A stretch of 30,810 nucleotides of DNA from an uncultured Clostridia bacterium (GTDB lineage Bacteria; Bacillota; Clostridia; Oscillospirales; Butyricicoccaceae): positions 1-30,810 of the forward strand of contig CAJUJQ010000025.1 in NCBI GenBank assembly GCA_910586575.1. The letters run 5' to 3'. This document shows positions 1 to 7,082 of this stretch, one piece after another (the stretch's first letter is position 1; each line of letters opens with the position of its first letter). The notes beneath the pieces were generated by a model. The model ran no database searches. It was not told where the DNA came from and saw nothing but the letters and a program-made list of their open reading frames with translations. The position numbers and the translations under genes are program-made.

Positions 1-582
1 CATCGCCACATCACGGTGGCGCATCAGGTTGTCAGTCGCCTCCATCGTAGGGATGGTGATGCAGGACACCAAATCCTCACTGCCGCCCGCCTCAGCGATT
101 GCCTGCCGGATGACCTTCACGGTTTCCATGATGCTCCGCAGCGCGGTCGGGTGCGGGGAAAACACAATGGCGTTGCCCGCTTTAATGGCGATTTCCGCCT
201 TATAGAGCGCCGTAGAGGTCGGGTTGGTCGAAGGTACCAGCCCGGCAATCACGCCGACCGGCACGGCAATCGTCCGCACCCGGCGCACCTCGTCCCGCTC
301 CACCTCGCCGACAGTTTTCATCCCCCTGATGTATTCATAAACCCCACGGCTGCCGAAAATATTCTTAATGACCTTGTCCTCGACCCTGCCGAAGCCGGTG
401 TCCTCATGCGCCATTTCCGCCAGGCGGCGCGCGTTGCGGACGCCCGCTTCCGCGATGGCCCGGACAATGCCGTCAACCTGCTGCTGCGTCATTTCCGCGA
501 GCGCCGCCTGCGCTTTCTTTGCCGCGCCGACCAGCTCGCGGACCTCCTGCATGGACAGCAGGTCCTTGTCATACAGCTGCAT
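1..582 (-). CDS. Acetaldehyde dehydrogenase (acetylating), EutE-like, N-terminal part
   Basis: The first 194 codons of a CoA-acylating aldehyde dehydrogenase are visible; the rest runs off the left edge. The start ATG at 582 follows a strong GGAGGAGGAA site. The N-terminal region reads MQLYDKDLLSMQEV, and the Rossmann part contains VGVIAGLVPSTNPTSTA and KAGNAIVFSPHP, typical of the acetylating EutE/PduP/AdhE-N family. The catalytic cysteine lies further downstream and is not in the window, so completeness cannot be judged. It is the last visible gene of the ethanolamine operon, 17 bases after eutL. In this pathway it converts the acetaldehyde made by EutBC to acetyl-CoA inside the microcompartment, with NAD+ and CoA. 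The sequence does not distinguish a stand-alone EutE from the N-terminal half of an AdhE fusion. Confidence 0.85.
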   Translation of the reverse strand, partial: MQLYDKDLLSMQEVRELVGAAKKAQAALAEMTQQQVDGIVRAIAEAGVRNARRLAEMAHEDTGFGRVEDKVIKNIFGSRGVYEYIRGMKTVGEVERDEVRRVRTIAVPVGVIAGLVPSTNPTSTALYKAEIAIKAGNAIVFSPHPTALRSIMETVKVIRQAIAEAGGSEDLVSCITIPTMEATDNLMRHRDVAM

Positions 583-599
583 AAACCTTCCTCCTCCTT

Positions 600-1250
600 T
601 CAATCGACTGGCCGCGCCGCCGCCCGCTCGACCGCGTCCGCAAACGCGCTGCACGCCGCCTTACAAGCCGCCTGGCTGCCGGTCAGCAGGCCGCCGCCAA
701 AATTGGTCTCGCTGGGCGGTTCATACAGCGTGCACAGCGACACCTCCGCTGCCTTGAGCGCGGCGTCAAGCCCATAAAGCGCTTCCAGCGGCGGCGCGAT
801 AAGGTAAGCCAGCGCCGCGCCCTCCGGAACCCCCGCGCACACGGACAGATACGAACCGGTGCGTGAAATACAGTGCGCGTAATAAACGATGCTGTCGTCC
901 CCGTTCGCCGAAACGAAATGGCACCCGTTTTCTATCATTGCGGTGCACGCTTCCAGCCCCGCGCGCGCCTCCGCCGGGTTGGGCGCGGCCAGAATGCCGA
1001 TGATTTCCCCCGCAAGCTTTGTGCTGGCGTTTACCGCGCCCGCGTAGCAGCTGCGGGCGTAGGCGACACGGCAGCATGCCTTTTTCGTCGCCTCGTCCAG
1101 CGCCGTATATGTTACGTCATCGCTGTCCGCCGTAATCAGCGCCAGCGACCGCTCCTGCGGCAGCAGCCCCAGCCGTTCCGCCAATGCGGGGGCGGCGTTC
1201 GGAATCAGCTTGGCCGCCAGCAGCTTCGCCCGGATTGGGTCACCTTTCAT
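600..1250 (-). CDS. eutL: Ethanolamine microcompartment shell protein EutL
   Basis: A 216-residue protein of the usual EutL length (two fused BMC domains that trimerise into a pseudohexagonal shell tile with a gated pore). Recognisable stretches are MKGDPIRAKLLAAKLIPN at the N-terminus, the central EIIGILAAPNPAEARAGLE, the conserved GSYLSVCAG, and the C-terminal PPSETNFGGGLLTGSQAACK, which is characteristic of EutL. The ATG at 1250 follows AAGGGGGGC, partly inside the end of eutC, 13 bases away. It acts in the shell of the ethanolamine microcompartment. Its position between eutC and the acetaldehyde dehydrogenase fits Firmicutes eut operons. Nothing appears truncated. Confidence 0.93.
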   Translation of the reverse strand: MKGDPIRAKLLAAKLIPNAAPALAERLGLLPQERSLALITADSDDVTYTALDEATKKACCRVAYARSCYAGAVNASTKLAGEIIGILAAPNPAEARAGLEACTAMIENGCHFVSANGDDSIVYYAHCISRTGSYLSVCAGVPEGAALAYLIAPPLEALYGLDAALKAAEVSLCTLYEPPSETNFGGGLLTGSQAACKAACSAFADAVERAAARPVD

Positions 1251-1263
1251 TCCCGCGCCCCCC

Positions 1264-2109
1264 TTACAGCTCCAAATCGGTCCCGCTCGCCTTTTTTTCG
1301 AGCATCACCCGGATAATATCGGCAAGGTGCGCGCCCGCTTCCGCCGGGACCGTCCCGGCGCGGTGGATGTTCGATAACACGGTGCGCCGCGCTTCCGGCA
1401 TTCCAACCGTCGCGCGGTACGCGACATAAGCGGACATCGACTGTGCCGTAATCAGCCCCGGGCGTTCCCCGATCAGCACACAGGTGACCTCCGCGCCGGT
1501 CAGCTCGGACACCTCGTCCATCACGCCCACGCGCCCATATTTCACGAAAAACGGCGTCCCGGTTTCAATCCGCTCATTTTGCAGCCCCTGCATCAGCGCG
1601 GGCAGCAGGTCGGGCAGGTTGGCCTCCACCGCGGCGGAGGAAAGCCCATCCGAAACGAACACCTGTACGGTTGGCGCGTGCTTGCAGCGCTCCCGCACCA
1701 TCCCGGCGCCCGCGTCGCTCAGCCGCCGCCCCAGGTCGGGGCGGGTGAGATAGGTATCCTTGCTGCCGCACCGCGACTGCACCAGGAACAGCCCCTGCCC
1801 TTCAATGAAGGATTCATCTACGTCGCTGAACACCGCGTCCTGTGCCGCCGAATGCGCCGCCCGGAATTCCAGCTGCGGCAAGGTCTTGTACCGCACGCCC
1901 GCGCGCCCGATGCCCAGGCGGCAGGGCGCGTTCCGCTTGAGCGCGGCGTATTCCTCCCGGTGCATCGGCGCTTCCACCAAATATTGCTCCCGGATATCGA
2001 TTTCCGTGGGATCGGGCAGGCAGCCCGTCCCGGATGGTTCCGGTTCCGGCGGTTTCCGCAGTTCGCGCAGCACCCGTTCTACAATGCTGTCCAGCATAGC
2101 TTCGTCCAT
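1264..2109 (-). CDS. eutC: Ethanolamine ammonia-lyase small subunit EutC
   Basis: A 281-residue small subunit of the adenosylcobalamin-dependent lyase that splits ethanolamine into acetaldehyde and ammonia. The family signature GIGRAGVRYKT lies near residue 65, followed by SDGLSSAAVEANLPDLLPAL and the cobalamin/EutB contact region CVLIGERPGL. The N-terminal ~45 residues (acidic helix, then a Pro/Glu-rich linker) match the variable tail that targets EutC to the compartment lumen in other species. The ATG at 2109 is chosen because it follows the ribosome site directly. That site sits in a run of nine G residues on the coding strand (2115-2123), an unusual homopolymer. The gap to eutB is 14 bases, so the two subunits are probably translated together. 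Confidence 0.95.
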   Translation of the reverse strand: MDEAMLDSIVERVLRELRKPPEPEPSGTGCLPDPTEIDIREQYLVEAPMHREEYAALKRNAPCRLGIGRAGVRYKTLPQLEFRAAHSAAQDAVFSDVDESFIEGQGLFLVQSRCGSKDTYLTRPDLGRRLSDAGAGMVRERCKHAPTVQVFVSDGLSSAAVEANLPDLLPALMQGLQNERIETGTPFFVKYGRVGVMDEVSELTGAEVTCVLIGERPGLITAQSMSAYVAYRATVGMPEARRTVLSNIHRAGTVPAEAGAHLADIIRVMLEKKASGTDLEL

Positions 2110-2123
2110 TGGCTCCCCCCCCC

Positions 2124-3494
2124 TTACTTCGATAAAAACACCGACGCGTCGCCTGCCCGCGCGGTCAGCCTGCCGTCTTCGGTGAACCCCATCTTTTCCA
2201 GCCACAGGTCGAATTCCCGTATCGGGCGCAGGCCGTACAGCTCGCGCAGCGCCGGGATATCATGATAGCCGGTACACTGGTACATCAGCATACAGTCATC
2301 CCCCTGTGGGATGGACATCAAATAGGTGCAGCCCGCCGAAACCAGCAGCGCGGCAAGGTTCTCAATGTCATTCTGCTCGACTTTCATATGGTTGGTGTAG
2401 CAGGCGTCGCACCCCATCGGCACGCCGGTCAGCTTGCCCATGAAGTGGTCCTCCAACCCGGCGCGCGTCACCTGCCGCGCGTCATACAAATATTCCGGGC
2501 CGATAAAGCCCACCACCGTATTGACCAGAAACGGCTGGTACCGCCGCGCAAAACCATAACAGCGCGCCTCCATCGTCACCTGATCCCAGCCGTTGTGCGC
2601 GTCCGAGGACAACTCGGAGCCTTGGCCGGTCTCAAAATACATCACGTTCGGCCCCGCGCACGTCCCCCGGCCCAGCACCGCCGCACGCCCTTCCTCGAGC
2701 ATCGCCGCCGTCAGCCCGAACGCCTCGTTGCCCTTCTGGCTGCCCGCAATCGACTGGAACATCAAATCCAGCGGCGCGCCCATCCGCTCCAGGGCGGCGG
2801 TCTGGGTTGCCACGTGGGCAAGGACACAGATTTGTGTGGGAATTTCCCACTTATTCTTGAACTCATCAAACAGCTTCAAAATCCGGGTGACCGATTCCAG
2901 CGAACCGTCCACCGGGTTCAGCCCGAGCACCGCGTCACCGCAGCCGTAGGAAAAACCCTCCATCACCGACGCCAGGATCCCCTTGGGGTCGTCGGTGGTA
3001 TGATTGGGCTGAAGCCGTGAGGAAAACGTCCCCGGCAGGCCGATGGTCGTATTGCAGTGCGCCGTGACCCGGATTTTCTTTGCCGCGCAGATCAAATCCA
3101 GGTTGCTCATCAGCTTGCAGACCCCCGCGATGATTTCGGCGGTCAGCCCCCGGGAGGCGCGGCGCAGCATTCCGCTGGTCGTCCCGCTGTCCAGCAGCCA
3201 TTCCCGGAATTCCCCGACGGTCAGGTTCCGGAATTCGGAAAAAATCGTCTCGTTGACGTCGTCCTGTATGATACGGGTAACCTCGTCCTCCTCATAGGGG
3301 ACGGCGGGGGCGTTGCGCAGGTCGTTCAGCGTCAGGTTCGCAAGCACCACCTTTGCCGCAACACGCTCCTCCGCGCTCTCCGCCGCAATCCCCGCGAGAC
3401 GGTCGCCCGACTTTTCCTCATTTGCCTTTGCCATAACCTCCCGTATGCTTTTGAATTCATACACATGGCCCAGCAGTTTTGTTTTTAGTATCAC
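2124..3494 (-). CDS. eutB: Ethanolamine ammonia-lyase large subunit EutB
   Basis: A 456-residue catalytic subunit (TIM barrel), close to the ~453 residues of the enterobacterial enzyme. Conserved stretches include RIIQDDVNETIF, NTTIGLPGTFSSRLQPNHT, CVLAHVATQ, NVMYFETGQGSELSS, the very conserved VNTVVGFIGPEYLY, LEDHFMGKLTGVPMGCDACY and a C-terminal RAGDASVF. The start is set at GTG 3494, which gives MILKTKLLGHVYEF and aligns end to end with the known N-terminus. A GAGG site lies eight bases upstream, whereas an in-frame GTG at 3503 is too close to that site. With EutC it forms the B12-dependent lyase. It sits between eutA (13 bases upstream) and eutC. Confidence 0.97.
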   Translation of the reverse strand: MILKTKLLGHVYEFKSIREVMAKANEEKSGDRLAGIAAESAEERVAAKVVLANLTLNDLRNAPAVPYEEDEVTRIIQDDVNETIFSEFRNLTVGEFREWLLDSGTTSGMLRRASRGLTAEIIAGVCKLMSNLDLICAAKKIRVTAHCNTTIGLPGTFSSRLQPNHTTDDPKGILASVMEGFSYGCGDAVLGLNPVDGSLESVTRILKLFDEFKNKWEIPTQICVLAHVATQTAALERMGAPLDLMFQSIAGSQKGNEAFGLTAAMLEEGRAAVLGRGTCAGPNVMYFETGQGSELSSDAHNGWDQVTMEARCYGFARRYQPFLVNTVVGFIGPEYLYDARQVTRAGLEDHFMGKLTGVPMGCDACYTNHMKVEQNDIENLAALLVSAGCTYLMSIPQGDDCMLMYQCTGYHDIPALRELYGLRPIREFDLWLEKMGFTEDGRLTARAGDASVFLSK

Positions 3495-3507
3495 ACCTTC
3501 CACCTCA

Positions 3508-4926
3508 CTATGTGTTGAAAACCAGCGTTTTGAGCACCACCGGGACGGCGCTGCCCTCTGCCAGCGGCATGCCGATATCGATATATTCGCCGCCCTGCAC
3601 CCGGATACCGTCGATGCAGACCAGCGCTTTCCCGCCGCCCAGCAGTGCGTTCACCGCGTTGCCCAGCGCTTTCCCGATATCGGCTTCCAGCACCAGGACA
3701 ACCGGGTAGGCGCTTTTTACCAACGCATCCGCGCCCCGCACGATGGCTACCGCCAGCCCTTGCAGCGCGGCAAAGCCGGTATACTGCCCGCCGTGCAGCG
3801 CCAGGGCCAGCGGCGCGCCCTCCGGCAGATACAGCGGGAGCTGTTTCCGGATCGACGCTTCCACCCCCTCGGGCGAAGCCTCCTCCCCGACCTTCAGGAC
3901 GGGCAGATCCCGCAGCGGCAGGCATCCGTGTGAACAGCGGATGGTGCTCCCGCTGACCTCGGTCGTATGCGCTCCCGCGCCGACGACGGTCGCGCGGATG
4001 GTCTCCTCGGGACGGAGCCATTTGAGGGTACGCAGCGCGGCATTTTCCCGCACTGCCTGCCCCAGCAGGACGCCAATATCCCCATACCGGAAGCAGTCCC
4101 CGCCGTTTTCCTGATAAATGCAGTCGGCAACGCCGCCGGAAAAGGTAACCGCGCGGATTGGCCGTCCCTCCGGCAACGGCGCGCCGCCGTTGGTATACAG
4201 CCCTTCGTGGCACCCGTCGCGCGGTTCCAGCCGGAGCGCCTGCGCCAGCTGCCCCGCCATCAAAGCACACACCCGGTACAGTGCCGCGCGGTCGGCGGCT
4301 CCGCCCGCTTCGAGCCGGATGCCGCGCGCCGCAGCCAGCGCCCCCAGCTTGGGATACACATAGGTAATCCGCCCCTGCGCAACCTTGACCAGCCTGCCGC
4401 CCAAATCCAGGCAGCTAACGCCGCGCAGCTCCCCGCAGTCGTATACCGCGAGGTTCGACGTGCCGCCTCCGATATCCAGATTGACAACCGTTGTACCGAG
4501 CGACGCGGAAAGCCGGTCAATCCCCGCGCCCCGCGCCGACAGCACCGATTCCAGCGCAGGCCCCGCCGCCGCGACAACAAAATCGCCCGCAAGGCCGGAA
4601 AGCTGCTCCAGCACCCCTGCCGCGTTGCGCTTCCGCGCGGTTTCCCCGGTGATAATCACCGCGCCGGTCTCCACCTCCTGTGGGGACACGCCCGCCGCAC
4701 GGTACTCCTGACGGATAATCCGCGCGGCCTCCTCCGCGTCAATCTCGTCCTCTGAACGGAGGGGCGTAAAATAGACCGGGCTGCGGTATACCACCTCTTT
4801 CCCGACAATCCGTACCTGTGGGGCCAGGCTGCTGCCCGCCCGGTTTTCCATGGTCAGCCGGCTGAACACCAGCTGTGTCGTGGAGGTCCCGATATCCACC
4901 CCGACGCTGAGCATCACCTTGCGCAT
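3508..4926 (-). CDS. eutA: Ethanolamine ammonia-lyase reactivating factor EutA
   Basis: A 472-residue ASKHA-fold ATPase. The phosphate-1 loop GVDIGTSTTQLVF is at residues ~9-21 and the phosphate-2 motif NLDIGGGTSNLAVYD near residue 150. A third nucleotide-fold motif, VTFSGGVADCIY, appears near residue 255, and GAGAHTTEVSGSTI follows later. EutA exchanges damaged cobalamin out of inactivated EutBC for fresh adenosylcobalamin at the cost of ATP. The ATG at 4926 is preceded by GGGGAGGG and begins two bases before the eutP stop ends (gap of one base), so translational coupling is likely. Two-component genes eutV and eutW, often located between eutP and eutA in Firmicutes, are absent here. Confidence 0.95.
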   Translation of the reverse strand: MRKVMLSVGVDIGTSTTQLVFSRLTMENRAGSSLAPQVRIVGKEVVYRSPVYFTPLRSEDEIDAEEAARIIRQEYRAAGVSPQEVETGAVIITGETARKRNAAGVLEQLSGLAGDFVVAAAGPALESVLSARGAGIDRLSASLGTTVVNLDIGGGTSNLAVYDCGELRGVSCLDLGGRLVKVAQGRITYVYPKLGALAAARGIRLEAGGAADRAALYRVCALMAGQLAQALRLEPRDGCHEGLYTNGGAPLPEGRPIRAVTFSGGVADCIYQENGGDCFRYGDIGVLLGQAVRENAALRTLKWLRPEETIRATVVGAGAHTTEVSGSTIRCSHGCLPLRDLPVLKVGEEASPEGVEASIRKQLPLYLPEGAPLALALHGGQYTGFAALQGLAVAIVRGADALVKSAYPVVLVLEADIGKALGNAVNALLGGGKALVCIDGIRVQGGEYIDIGMPLAEGSAVPVVLKTLVFNT

Positions 4927-4927
4927 A

Positions 4928-5398
4928 TCAGCCCTCCCCGGAAGCAGCGCCTTCGGTCCGCGCTTCCAAATAGCGCCGCAGCGGCTCCATGCCTTCCCCT
5001 GTCACGCTGCTCAAGGCGAAAATCCGCCCCGCGCCCGCCATTTTCAGGTATTCGCGCGCGCGTCCCACCTGTCCCGGGTCCGCGCGGTCGATTTTGGTAA
5101 CCACCCCGACCGCCTCCTTCGCGAACTGGCTGCCGTAGGCGGGCGGAAACATCGTGCCGCCCTCCGTCGCGTCCTGTACCAGGACAATCAAATCCGCGTC
5201 CGCTGCGGTAACCATCAGCGCGCCCCGGCCGCTGCGGCGTTCGAGGTATTCCCCCGGCGTGTCGATGACCGACCGGCTGACAATCTCGACCGCCTGTGTT
5301 TTCCGATATTGCAGCGCCTGCCCGCTCAGCCGCTGGCTCAGCGTGGTTTTCCCCGCCGAAGTACGGCCAATCAGGATGACGCGTTTTTGTCGCTCCAT
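4928..5398 (-). CDS. eutP: EutP/PduV-family small GTPase-like protein
   Basis: A 156-residue P-loop protein of the EutP/PduV family. The Walker A motif GRTSAGKTTL is at residues ~9-18, the switch-II-like DTPGEYLE near residue 47, and the base-recognition motif VTKID near residue 98. The family is associated with ethanolamine and propanediol microcompartments; an acetate-kinase-like activity has been reported for EutP and a compartment-positioning role for PduV, but neither can be read from sequence. The ATG at 5398 follows TAGGAGGG at short spacing. The gene lies eight bases after eutS and one base before eutA, so it belongs to the same transcript. Confidence 0.93.
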   Translation of the reverse strand: MERQKRVILIGRTSAGKTTLSQRLSGQALQYRKTQAVEIVSRSVIDTPGEYLERRSGRGALMVTAADADLIVLVQDATEGGTMFPPAYGSQFAKEAVGVVTKIDRADPGQVGRAREYLKMAGAGRIFALSSVTGEGMEPLRRYLEARTEGAASGEG

Positions 5399-5406
5399 GT
5401 GCCCTC

Positions 5407-5757
5407 CTAAGTCCGCGTGATGGGGGACGGGCTGAAGCCCATCATATCGCACAGCACGCGCATCACATCGCCCAGCGCGGACTCGACCGCCGCGACATCG
5501 CCCGTAATGACCAGCGAACCGTTGAACCGGTCCACAAAGCCAATCTCGACCGCCGCCGCCTTGGCCGCAACGTCCGCGCCGATCATCGCCGCCTCGCTGG
5601 GCGTAATCGTCATAATGCCGATCGCGCCGCGCGCGTCAATCAGCCCCAGCTTGGCATAAAGCGTGTCCCGCGGGCTGGCAATCACGTGGCAAAGCGTGAC
5701 CTGCTTGCCCGGGACAAACTCCTGTATAATCCTTGTTTTGCCGTTTGCTTCAGGCAC
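5407..5757 (-). CDS. eutS: Ethanolamine microcompartment shell protein EutS
   Basis: A 116-residue single BMC-domain (circularly permuted) shell protein that forms bent hexamers. The hallmark N-terminal RIIQEFVPGKQVTLCHVIA is present, followed by GAIGIMTITPSEAAMI, VEIGFVDRFNGSLVITGDV and the C-terminal helix. Start assigned to GTG 5757, giving MPEANGKTRIIQEF. This length agrees with known EutS (~111 residues), and a purine-rich AAGGCGG lies about ten bases upstream. An in-frame ATG further upstream would add residues with no counterpart. It is the first gene of the operon; its leader is short (about 140 bases to the divergent regulator), with no room for a cobalamin riboswitch. Confidence 0.93.
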   Translation of the reverse strand: MPEANGKTRIIQEFVPGKQVTLCHVIASPRDTLYAKLGLIDARGAIGIMTITPSEAAMIGADVAAKAAAVEIGFVDRFNGSLVITGDVAAVESALGDVMRVLCDMMGFSPSPITRT

Positions 5758-5788
5758 TGTCCGTCCACCGCCTTTATTCGATATCGGG

Positions 5789-5890
5789 CACGGCATTCCC
5801 GGCTGCCGCACAAAATCGTTGCGGACAGCCGGATTTTAGGGTATAATGGGGCATAACCCCCCTCTTAACCCGTCTTTTCGGAATGCCGTG
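5789..5890. promoter_or_regulatory. Divergent control region with 11-bp inverted repeat pair
   Basis: The sequence between eutS and the CdaR-type regulator holds a perfect inverted pair: CACGGCATTCC at 5789-5799 and GGAATGCCGTG at 5880-5890. Read in the direction of each gene, the same GGAATGCCGTG lies in the leader a short way upstream of the ribosome site. Between them are the regulator promoter and a GGGG-N5-CCCC dyad (5848-5860) at the predicted transcription start. No convincing -10/-35 pair was found for eutS, which would fit an activator-dependent promoter. Confidence 0.5.
5819..5847 (+). promoter_or_regulatory. Promoter of the CdaR-type regulator gene
   Basis: -35 TTGCGG (5819-5824), 17-base spacer, -10 TATAAT (5842-5847). 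Predicted start is near 5854, about 50 bases before the regulator's start codon. Confidence 0.7.
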
Positions 5891-5906
5891 TAAAGGAGAA
5901 ATGAAG

Positions 5907-7079
5907 ATGTCAGTTTCCAATCTCTTGAATAAGAATTTTTGCGATAAGCTCGTGCAATCCTCCAGCCTGACCACCGGGCATAACATCCTTGTGACGGACG
6001 AAGAGGGCTATATCATCGCTTCCAGCGAGCCGGAACGAATCGGCAGCCTGCACGAGGCCTCCATCAAGGTCATCCATTCCGGCCAGCGCATTTACCATGA
6101 CCGGAACGCCGTGCGCAGCCTTGCCGGGACCAAGCCCGGCATGACCATCCCCATCCGGGACGACACCCACGTCATCGGCACCATAGGGATTACCGGCGCA
6201 CCGCACGAAATTTCACAATACGCCATGCTGATTCAGCAGTTTACGCAAATCCTTATCAATTTCCAGTCCCAGCAGCTGATTGCCACCGATAACCAGTACA
6301 AAATGCAGGCATTCATCCGGGAGTTCACCATCTACACCAACTACAGCCAGTACCAGGACAGCCTGCGCGAAAAGGCATACGAATTCGGCATTGACCTGAG
6401 CGCACCCCATGTTGCCGTCCTGCTCGAGACGCTCCCGTCCCATCAAACCGCCACGCCGCAGGACGCCGCCCAGCAGCGGCGGCAGCTTCTCGAGCGGCTC
6501 CGCCAGCACTTTTCCGCCCGGCAGGACTTTGCCGCGCCCAGCTCGGACAGCGAATACATCATCCTCGCGTCCATGGCGGGGCAGGACGCGCAGGCGGCGG
6601 TCCTCCGCAAGCTCGGCGCGCTGGAAGCCGAAGCCGTCCCGGCGGGTATCCGCTTCCGCATCGGCATCGGCACGCCCGCCGCTTCGCTCGAAGCCCTGCG
6701 CCTTTCCTACGAAAAGGCACGCCTTGCGGTGCGCATCCTGCGCTGCCGCCTGCGCCAGACAACCTGCCTCGCCATCTGCGACGCTTCCTTTGAAGCCCTC
6801 GCCGACAGCCTCCCCGACAAGATCTGCGCCGAGCTGGAAGAAACCCTGCTCGCGCCTGTTTTCGCCGCCAGGAACCGGGACGAAATCCTGCTCACCATTG
6901 AGCAGTGGTACCGCAGCGGCTTCAACTTTATGCAGACCGCACAGGCGCTCCACATCCATAAAAGCACGCTGCTGTACCGCTTCCGCCGCATCCTGGAAAC
7001 CTGCGGTTTGGATTTGCACGACCTCGACAAAGCCATCGCCGCCTATGCGCTGATTGTGCGCCAGCGGCTGGAAAAGTAA
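5907..7079 (+). CDS. CdaR/PucR-type transcriptional regulator (sugar-diacid-recognition domain plus C-terminal HTH)
   Basis: A 390-residue regulator. Residues ~1-120 form a diacid-recognition-type sensor (NILVTDEEGYIIASSEPERIG, then GTKPGMTIPI and VIGTIGITG), as in the E. coli CdaR family. A middle GGDEF-like/PucR linker region follows. The C-terminal PucR-type helix-turn-helix is clear in FMQTAQALHIHKSTLLYRFRR split over residues ~345-367. The ATG at 5907 has AAAGGAG eight bases upstream; the in-frame ATG at 5901 is too near that site. It diverges from eutS and converges with the TRAP operon, ending three bases from the dctM stop. It is the only DNA-binding regulator visible near either operon, so control of eut, of the TRAP/opine genes, or both, is inferred. 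The ligand is unknown; the sensor family usually binds hydroxy- or di-acids. Confidence 0.85.
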   Translation: MSVSNLLNKNFCDKLVQSSSLTTGHNILVTDEEGYIIASSEPERIGSLHEASIKVIHSGQRIYHDRNAVRSLAGTKPGMTIPIRDDTHVIGTIGITGAPHEISQYAMLIQQFTQILINFQSQQLIATDNQYKMQAFIREFTIYTNYSQYQDSLREKAYEFGIDLSAPHVAVLLETLPSHQTATPQDAAQQRRQLLERLRQHFSARQDFAAPSSDSEYIILASMAGQDAQAAVLRKLGALEAEAVPAGIRFRIGIGTPAASLEALRLSYEKARLAVRILRCRLRQTTCLAICDASFEALADSLPDKICAELEETLLAPVFAARNRDEILLTIEQWYRSGFNFMQTAQALHIHKSTLLYRFRRILETCGLDLHDLDKAIAAYALIVRQRLEK

Positions 7080-7082
7080 TTC

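Noticed and set aside
16..777. A 253-codon plus-strand frame over the dehydrogenase and eutL
   Set aside because: It is antisense to two clear genes and rich in Arg and His with no family resemblance.
5758..5906. A cobalamin riboswitch upstream of eutS
   Set aside because: The leader is at most about 140 bases and shared with a divergent promoter; no B12-box-like sequence was found.
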